Source: Plumapathes pennacea (lineage: Eukaryota > Cnidaria > Anthozoa > Antipatharia > Myriopathidae). From it: DNA of 64,000 nt. The DNA lies in NCBI GenBank assembly GCA_964036295.1, contig OZ038469.1, forward strand, positions 372,001 to 436,000. Direction: 5' to 3'. Shown piece after piece: positions 59,401 to 64,000 of this stretch (position 1 is its first letter; every line of letters begins with the position of its first letter). Made by a program: the position numbers and the translations under genes. The notes under the pieces were generated by a model. The model was not told where the DNA came from. It saw only the letters and a list, made by a program, of their open reading frames with translations, and ran no database searches.

Positions 59401-61166
59401 AGGATTGATTCGCACATACCGGGCCTCGATATGCGGGCTAAGATTCTTGGTGACAACTTCGTAAATGTCGGTGTTCGCTTGAATGAGCTGGAGTGTAGGG
59501 AAACATTACGTTATTAACTTTACCTAGCACTGCTGATTGGTTAGTTCTTCAAAGTAAAAAAGACCAAACGCGAATTGTTTTAACTTCTGATTTTTTTGAT
59601 AGTGTTTCTGACACCCTCTGTGATTGGCTGTGTACTTACTTCGGTTTCTGACAGTCAACCGAAAACGGGTCTAACAGCAAGTAACAGTAATCCCCTCTCC
59701 CCTCCCAGTAATGTTGTATTGATAAAATTATCAGGGTGACACTTGCCGTTACGGTTCTGTCGCACGGTAAACCATTTTGCCGGTACGAATCCCCTGGACA
59801 CTAAGAGGAAAAAGGACTATTAGACATTATAATACGCTATAAATAAAAAGGTGAAATGGAAGAAGGAAGGACCAGTGTTCTTCCACTAACATATATGGCG
59901 TACACTGAAGATGTGAAGAAACAGGGACTGAATTACTAGTAAAATGTACTGGAAATGATCCAAATACTATTTGATAGACCGTAAATAGAAACATTTTCTG
60001 CAAACCCCTGCAAAAGTTAAGTGACAACGACAGTAAAGTAGTAAATATATCTAATAACTTTATAATATAAATAGTAACTATATCTATTAACTTTATAATA
60101 TAAGTAATAACTATATCTGTATCCTGGACAAGTCTTAGTTGATTTTAAGGACGTCGAGCCTAATATTAAACTATCAGGAATGTTATTGCATGGAGAAATT
60201 GTTATTTTCCATCTGGGCTACCTGTGGCTTTAATAATAGGCGCCGAAACACTGACGGCTGGGGACTGAGCCTACTTTAATACTCACGTCTCCTGAATCTC
60301 CCGTGCAGTATTCTGGAACATCACAAGGTGTGTTCACACCGCGACACAAGCTTCCTTGTGTTTTAAACTGTAAGGATATAATAGAGGATTACGATATTAT
60401 AATTTCCACGAAGACCAGGTATGTAAAACACCAATTTTATCAGAAAGACGCAAACTCTGTAAGTGAAAAATAAAATGGATGCCTTGGGGTACCCAATGTC
60501 TAGTATGTGACTATATATTAAACTTGTTGGTGAAATAATTGAATTCTTGGGAGAGAAACCCTTACCAGGCAGTCTTCACAACACGTGTGGTACAGATCAC
60601 TACATTGTGATGTTGGCTTCAGAATACAATTGTGAGGTTCACAACACTTATCGTTCTTTTCGCACATCTGGAAACAAATTACAAATGCAAAGTTTTTATG
60701 TATTGCTTCACGGATAGCGTGCGAATCACCATTCCGAAATACGACAAAACAAGTACGGTGACTACATATACACAGATTGAAATTACATATGATACATAAT
60801 AGAAGTATTTGAGACCAACTAACTGATAGAAAACTTTAGGGCACACACACACACACACACACGTACGCAAACAATGGTACATTATACTAAAGATTCAGAA
60901 ATAGTCCCAAACGGAGGAGCCGCCCCCACCCCCCCCCCTCCCCCCCCCCTCCCCCCCCCCCCAAAAAAAACAAAAAAAAAAACACACACACACACACAGA
61001 GGAGATCTACCTCAGGAGTGCCACAATCGCATTGTTCATCCCCTTCACGTATTCCATTCCCACACCACGCATTCTTGGACTGCAATAGATGAATCAGTAC
61101 GGGTTCAGCGTTTTCATATTTGTTTGATGAGGGGGAGCAACTACGACAAGAAAAGGTCAGCAGAAT

Positions 61167-61201
<35 letters not shown>

Positions 61202-62017
61202 CTTGGTTTTGGCTTCGGTTTTGCTCGGACTTCTAATTGGTCTGATGTGTTTTTGCTCGCCTTATTGACTGGCTCTGTATTTTGTTTGGTAAAAGAAAGT
61301 ATAACTGAAGCGTGCACGGCGAAACCATCAGACTATGAAACGAAGTAATCAGTGACAAATTTGAGTGCCAAGGTCACACTTGCGCTAGAAGCGCGCTTAC
61401 CTCTGCTTGATCTAACCATATTTGGTTGTCTAACGTTTGCTTGTACTTAAGGCAAAACCTCATAATAACTGATACACATTCCTGCGTACTAAGCTTTGTT
61501 CTAGCGCAAGTGTGACCACGGTCATAGCCCATTGTATCTGTTTTAACAATTTATTTAACAGGCTTTTTTAAAACAACCTAGTGATCAACGTTATTTTATT
61601 CAGTCACCTCAGTTGGCACGTTGTAGAGACATTTGTCGTTTGTATCTTTCAGGGACTCCATACTGCAGTCGGAGAACCCAGGAACCGCTGGTCTATAAAC
61701 CAAAAAAGCAAACACACAGACGTTAACAACGTAAAACTCAGTTGTTATTAGAGCAGTGTTTAGATGACTTTGTAGAATCAAAATCAAAGTAAGCACGCCG
61801 ATTACAGAGGCTGTAGGAAGTAATAGGTAAGGAATAACTTTAAAATAAAAGGACACAAAAAATGAATAATTATAATAATAATAATAATAACAAAAAAAAG
61901 AAACAAAAAGGAAAAGTATGTGAAACAGTCCTGTTTGCTATAAACACTTGACTCACATGTTCTGTCTTACTGAGGGCGGCATGATACATCCTCTTTTTGT
62001 TAAACATCTGCATTTAC
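43032..62017 (-). CDS. Gene 3: ADAM-type multidomain protein, 3' part (exons 15-48)
   Basis: The third paralogue enters from the right edge. Thirty-four coding exons can be placed, from the Met-turn exon 15 (62017-61957) to the stop at 43034-43032. All are open and keep the same phases as gene 2. Exon lengths are the same except small in-frame changes (exon 23 shorter by one codon, exon 24 longer by one, exon 25 shorter by one, last exon longer by one). Exons 1-14, with leader, prodomain and zinc site, lie beyond the window. Intron 20 uses a GC donor. Domain order is that of gene 2. Confidence 0.87.
44071..44213. repeat. (TTA)n microsatellite in gene 3 intron 45
   Basis: About 143 bases of TTA repeat next to the 3' side of exon 45. 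Confidence 0.95.
44944..46629 (-). CDS. Gene 3 exons 42-44: beta-trefoil module 2
   Basis: Exons 46629-46426, 45723-45663 and 45092-44944. FCVKPETPGCSATSLEGSYL, VIYHKCSMKMVCPE, KLILKGECDKN and GLKNVHVGKCVSGIGYRW. All phases match gene 2. Confidence 0.65.
45452..45578. repeat. Foldback element in gene 3 intron 43
   Basis: Homologue of the foldback at 13830-13951, with arms beginning AGGCCTGTTTCAAACGTCAA. Confidence 0.7.
46980..47159 (-). CDS. Gene 3 exon 41: TSP1 repeat 2
   Basis: Exon of 180 bases with LTEWSSWSHCDIKFCGLGKQ, KRTKTC, CGGRPSTAPC and CYYCP. It equals gene 2 apart from a few residues. Confidence 0.92.
47508..49226 (-). CDS. Gene 3 exons 38-40: fibrinogen/intelectin-like domain 3
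   Basis: Exons 49226-49032, 48522-48367 and 47785-47508. CDMTVDAGGFTLLVTS keeps the same loss of the GGGW tryptophan seen in gene 2, so that change predates the duplication. Intron 38 is only 0.5 kb here and shows the state without the 1.77-kb insertion present in gene 2. Confidence 0.8.
49624..50362 (-). CDS. Gene 3 exons 36-37: fibrinogen/intelectin-like domain 2
   Basis: Exons 50362-50145 and 49955-49624. CDFTTNGGGWTLVATSKTHS, FFQYRIEADGNLRWGGIWEA and VRYWMREGTR correspond to gene 2. The weak exon 36 donor AAG|GTGCAG is conserved. Confidence 0.8.
50663..52289 (-). CDS. Gene 3 exons 33-35: fibrinogen/intelectin-like domain 1
   Basis: Exons 52289-51972, 51499-51296 and 50818-50663. LPDGVYTINPTG, CDMTRDGGGWTLLVTSHTNS, WGGVWKARREYSF, MPWVHNARLTTSS and IWYWMREGP are conserved with gene 2. 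The acceptor of exon 33 is TTTCAG|TTGG, better than the TTTAG of gene 2, and confirms that boundary. Confidence 0.82.
52640..52706. repeat. Two-copy state of the 32-bp unit at the gene 3 exon 32 donor
   Basis: Two tandem copies of the unit that forms the 58-copy array in gene 2. The right copy overlaps the end of exon 32 (52701), so the unit spans the exon-intron border. Confidence 0.9.
52701..53238 (-). CDS. Gene 3 exons 31-32: EGF-like module and TSP1 repeat 1
   Basis: Exons 53238-53172 (FCTDKHKCHCDDGYDPDTNC) and 52883-52701 (TWTAWSVCNKGCNGG and CNTEACP). The donor after exon 32 is the same TCCGA|GTAAGGAG as in gene 2, but here it is followed by a single further copy of the 32-bp unit, not by an array. 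Confidence 0.9.
53520..55143 (-). CDS. Gene 3 exons 26-30: ADAM cysteine-rich domain
   Basis: Exons 55143-55077, 54659-54560, 54328-54215, 53961-53886 and 53609-53520. ANCYLGKCSETHAMQCQDLW, GCYDTLNTNGRGYGTC, NAFCGQLQCLDKKRS, DGTKCGDKK and MCKDHKCQSFSELG follow gene 2 with scattered substitutions. Phases 0-1-2-2-0-0 are unchanged. Confidence 0.87.
55653..56259 (-). CDS. Gene 3 exons 24-25: N-terminal part of a discoidin domain
   Basis: Exons 56259-56081 and 55784-55653. CLIPVGVASGRIPNNQITAS, then FDARLQALGKCWC, YLQIDLGE, RISRVATEGC and YHLLFSSDGEIWTYY. The loop after the ITAS motif differs strongly from gene 2 (SYRKRHPP against HKGSYFPY); this loop region often forms the ligand-binding spikes of discoidin domains, so specificity may differ. 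Confidence 0.85.
56815..58975 (-). CDS. Gene 3 exons 22-23: beta-trefoil module 1
   Basis: Exons 58975-58703 and 56940-56815. They encode YCIRPTEGSCSLQDGSNIIV, VLRHHCSRKMVCPEKDDEL and ALRHVKTGYCVHLSHWSGPN, matching gene 2. Exon 23 is one codon shorter and uses the donor CAAG|GTTAGA. The intron between them is enlarged by a TIR element at 57097-58439. Confidence 0.62.
57097..58439. mobile_element. 1.34-kb TIR element in gene 3 intron 22, flanked by TA
   Basis: It starts GAGCGGTTTTCGAAAGATTG and its other end, reverse complemented, reads GAGCGGTTTTCGATTGACTG; TA lies on both sides. Gene 2 lacks it at this place. A second element is nested inside at 57257-57570. No transposase is evident; a minus-strand frame at 57554-57979 is not recognisable. 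TA target sites and the ends suggest a Tc1/mariner-type non-autonomous element. Confidence 0.7.
57257..57570. mobile_element. Nested 314-bp MITE, flanked by TA
   Basis: Ends are GAGCCGTTTTAGGATGACTG and, on the other strand, GAGCCGTTTTCGGATGACTA, both flanked by TA. The interior has repeated CCAATCAG and TTTGGTTTTG motifs like the surrounding element, so it is a younger relative inserted into it. Confidence 0.75.
59337..59487 (-). CDS. Gene 3 exon 21: C-terminal part of a discoidin domain
   Basis: Exon of 151 bases: ANTDIYEVVTKNLSPH, then ARYVRINPQYYHS and MCTRTELYGC. The displaced discoidin end found in gene 2 is conserved here, with a compensating codon loss and gain, so the permuted arrangement is not an accident of one copy. 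Confidence 0.8.
59747..61692 (-). CDS. Gene 3 exons 16-20: disintegrin domain and start of cysteine-rich domain
   Basis: Exons 61692-61608, 61079-61011, 60667-60566, 60367-60287 and 59800-59747. CGNGIREGDEQCDCGTPE, CCEPHNCIL, CDVPEYCTGDSGD and CPGDSYRQNGLPCDRTVT follow the gene 2 sequence with few changes. The donor after exon 20 is ACG|GCAAGT, a GC-AG intron, where gene 2 has GTAAGT at the same base. The intron after exon 17 contains CA and C-rich runs (60842-60994). Confidence 0.9.
60919..60998. repeat. C-rich, A-rich and CA tract in gene 3 intron 17
   Basis: About 40 bases of almost pure C with T interruptions, then A runs, then CACACA, ending only about a dozen bases from the exon 17 donor (61011). 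It is the expanded counterpart of 31840-31856. Confidence 0.85.
61372..61517. mobile_element. Short TIR element in gene 3 intron 16
   Basis: Homologue of 32356-32504 with ends GGTCACACTTGCGCTAGAAG and GGTCACACTTGCGCTAGAAC. Confidence 0.65.
61957..62017 (-). CDS. Gene 3 exon 15: end of metalloprotease domain
   Basis: Exon of 61 bases with GKCRCLTKRGCIMPPSVRQN. It carries the last two cysteines and the Met-turn (C-I-M) of the catalytic domain. The zinc-site exon 14 is not in the window: two insertions (62104-63898 and from 63974) push it past the right edge. Confidence 0.85.
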
Positions 62018-62103
62018 CTGTCACGAGAAGAAAAAACGCAGTGTTCGAGGATAAGAGGACGAGATAGGCACCTGGACACTTGATCTGTTATGAAACTCAT
62101 TTA

Positions 62104-63898
62104 CTAGAAATACGATAATCGCAGATATCCCCTCGCTCCGTAGTGGGTTTTCGGAAAGCGGGATTCTTGTTTATTTTCCGCTTGGAGATTATTTTAAAAT
62201 CTTTTTTACAAACCACTTCACTAGTCGGCCGCTAAAAAAATTTTTTGTCGCACGGAAGTCTGGTTTAGTTCAGACAACGTGCACAGTCGGCAAGTTTTCG
62301 TGGACAGTAGCTGAACTCCAAAATTCGCCGAGACAACTTTTGACGCAACTACAGAATACTCCCGAGACCCGCAAGCCAGGAAAAGCACAACTGGAATTGT
62401 GACTTGATCAGTTTTGCCCAGTCAGCAAAGTTGATCTTTACCACCGAAATTTTTATTAATTTCAAGAAAAGTCGCGATTACTCCAGTCAAGCATATACGT
62501 GTATGGTTTTTCTTACTTTATCAATTTAATACGCTTCTTCGAGTGTAACAAATTTAGAACTGTCAAAGCAAGAGTCGCTTGTTTATACGCTTTCGAAGTC
62601 TCGCAAAATGTGTGAATTTTGGCCACAAGGATTCAATTTTGAACACAACAACTTTTCAAACCACGTTTGAAAAACTTAAAATCTTTGACAGAAAAAAGAA
62701 ATTAAGCCACTAAATAATACAAGGTTCGATTGTACTGAGCGAGCCAACCCGGTCATTAAAAAGTACGAGGTCCGATTGTGTTGAGCGAGCAAATTCGGCC
62801 ACCCATAGACAAAAATATACAAATAGACTGTAATTGCTTAATTTGGAATTCAGTGGCCCCTGGCCGGGTATTTTCTACTTTAATAGCCTTCAAAAAGCAA
62901 TAGCACTTCAACCCAGTTAAATTTCATCCATGAATACAGTGTGCCAACAAACACGGCGAGAAAACTTTACAGCATTTCCATATGTTAGACTGTCACTGAA
63001 ATTATGCAAACATGTCAGGAATCGGATGACACAATCTTGCACGAAGGCACTTTGAAATAGCTTTGAAAGCTAGCGAAAAGATCACAGTATAATCCTACTT
63101 GGCCTTCATCACAGTTCTCGGGGCATCAAACGACAAAAATATACGCGGCAATTGTTGAAATCCATAATGATAACTTTACTTTAAAAGAGCATACGCGTAC
63201 TGTACGTTAATTGGTGTAATTTTTCAAAACTCACCAGTTCCTGAAAGCCATACCTTTAGCTCTTTTCGAGCAAAGGAAACAAAACCCAAAACACTATTGT
63301 TTACGTCTTCAATGATTTCAAAACACACTGTGATAGAGCAGTCCTCATACCGTGGGAAAAGTCCACTTTCCATTTTGTTGTGCGTCGTCATCTTGTCAAA
63401 ACCTGGATTCTGAAAACTACAATCCTGTTATTGTAAAAGGTGAAATTTGCCACGGTGATTGTTCGATTTCCACCGACTTATTTTGCTACTCCTTTCTGAA
63501 GAAATGGCTGCGTTTTAACACAATACTGGCGTCTGGGATTGTGTTCATGTCGGCCAGTCGATGCCTCATAAAATTCATTTCACGGCTACCAAGCTTGCCT
63601 CCCATTGGCAAAATATCCGGGCAGTTTTACAGCTGTCCGTCCAACTGCTTGGCCTCTTATCTGCATCTTGTTGTACAAAATCACTTCCGTTCGTAGTCTA
63701 TTGCATGTCACCAAAAAAAATGGCGGTGTACAGTTCTGGCCTAAGAGCCAGGGAACGAGGTCGTACGCCAGACTGACAGATTGACAGACGGACTGACAGA
63801 CGAACATTAAATTTCGAGATGGCGACCCGCTTGGAGTCTCCGAATAACGCGGTACTACTGCATTAGCGTCGTGATTATTTCCCTCGCTTCGCTCGGGG
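62104..63898. mobile_element. ~1.8-kb unclassified insertion in gene 3 intron 14
   Basis: Gene 2 reads CATTTAAAATATTTCAC here; gene 3 has about 1,795 bases between CATTTA and AAAATACTTCAC. The left end is CTAGAAATACGATAATCGCA. A second copy of that end begins at 63974, 75 bases after the first element stops, in the same direction. A plus-strand frame of 114 codons at 63352-63696 is not recognised. The right part has CTGACAGA/GACAGACGGA micro-repeats. No inverted ends or transposase are seen. Confidence 0.6.
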
Positions 63899-63973
63899 AA
63901 AATACTTCACAAGAGACCAGACAGGTGTTTCTCTAGACAATTTGTTGGGTCCTACATGAAGCATATTTTAAAC

Positions 63974-64000
63974 TAGAAATACGATAATTGCAGATACCCC
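63974..64000. mobile_element. Left end of a second copy of the 62104-63898 element
   Basis: CTAGAAATACGATAATTGCA and GATACCCC repeat the left end of the preceding element with two changes, directly after CATATTTTAAA of the intron, where gene 2 continues with AGATAAGAGG. The rest is outside the window. Confidence 0.7.

Larger units (their letters stand above)
1..64000 (-). repeat. Tandem array of three paralogous ADAM-family genes (~31 kb unit)
   Basis: The same ordered set of exons and introns recurs. Proposed start codons lie at 10838 and 42381 (31,543 bases apart). Stop codons lie at 11489-11487 and 43034-43032. Exon 19 occurs three times (592-672, 31197-31277, 60287-60367). Gene 1 is cut by the left edge, gene 2 is complete, gene 3 is cut by the right edge. 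Introns are also recognisably homologous, so the unit was duplicated as genomic DNA and not by retrocopying. Size differences between units come mainly from intronic insertions (5.3-5.7, 17.3-19.1, 22.8-24.7, 36.1-36.4, 57.1-58.4 and 62.1-63.9 kb). Confidence 0.95.

Noticed and set aside
63352-63696. 114-codon plus-strand frame in the gene 3 insertion
   Set aside because: No recognisable domain, no homologous frame elsewhere in the window, and a length within chance for this composition.

Overview
This is animal nuclear DNA. It is AT-rich, has many short exons in GT-AG introns of a few hundred bases, extracellular multidomain proteins and many small inverted-repeat elements. The domain mix (ADAM protease, discoidin, TSP1, fibrinogen-like and beta-trefoil modules) and the foldback repeats suggest a cnidarian, most likely an anthozoan (coral or anemone). 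That assignment is inference from style and was not tested by a search.

The window is a head-to-tail tandem array of one very large gene, all on the minus strand, with a period of about 31 kb. Gene 1 (right end near 11.3 kb) runs off the left edge; its first 19 coding exons are present (558 residues). Gene 2 (about 42.85 kb down to 11.38 kb) is complete. I could assemble it as 48 coding exons in which every intron phase matches and the total is 6,174 bases, that is 2,057 residues plus a stop. Gene 3 enters at the right edge; its coding exons 15 to 48 are present, from 62.0 kb down to 43.03 kb. No stop or frameshift was found in any exon I assigned, so all three look functional.

Order of domains in gene 2: leader, ADAM prodomain, reprolysin-type zinc metalloprotease (intact HExxHxxGxxHD), disintegrin, then a block inserted into the ADAM cysteine-rich domain (C-terminal part of a discoidin F5/8C domain, a beta-trefoil lectin-like module, N-terminal part of a discoidin domain), the rest of the cysteine-rich domain, an EGF-like module, TSP1, three fibrinogen/intelectin-like domains, a second TSP1, and two beta-trefoil modules. 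It reads as a secreted or matrix-bound protease carrying many carbohydrate- or matrix-binding domains. I know of no described ADAM with this layout.

Genes follow each other with only about 0.36 kb between the poly(A) signal of one and the splice donor of the next gene's 5' exon. Introns hold transposon debris, TAA microsatellites whose length differs greatly between paralogues, and in gene 2 a minisatellite of about 58 copies of 32 bp that has amplified the exon 32 splice donor itself. Exon numbers count from the proposed start-codon exon.
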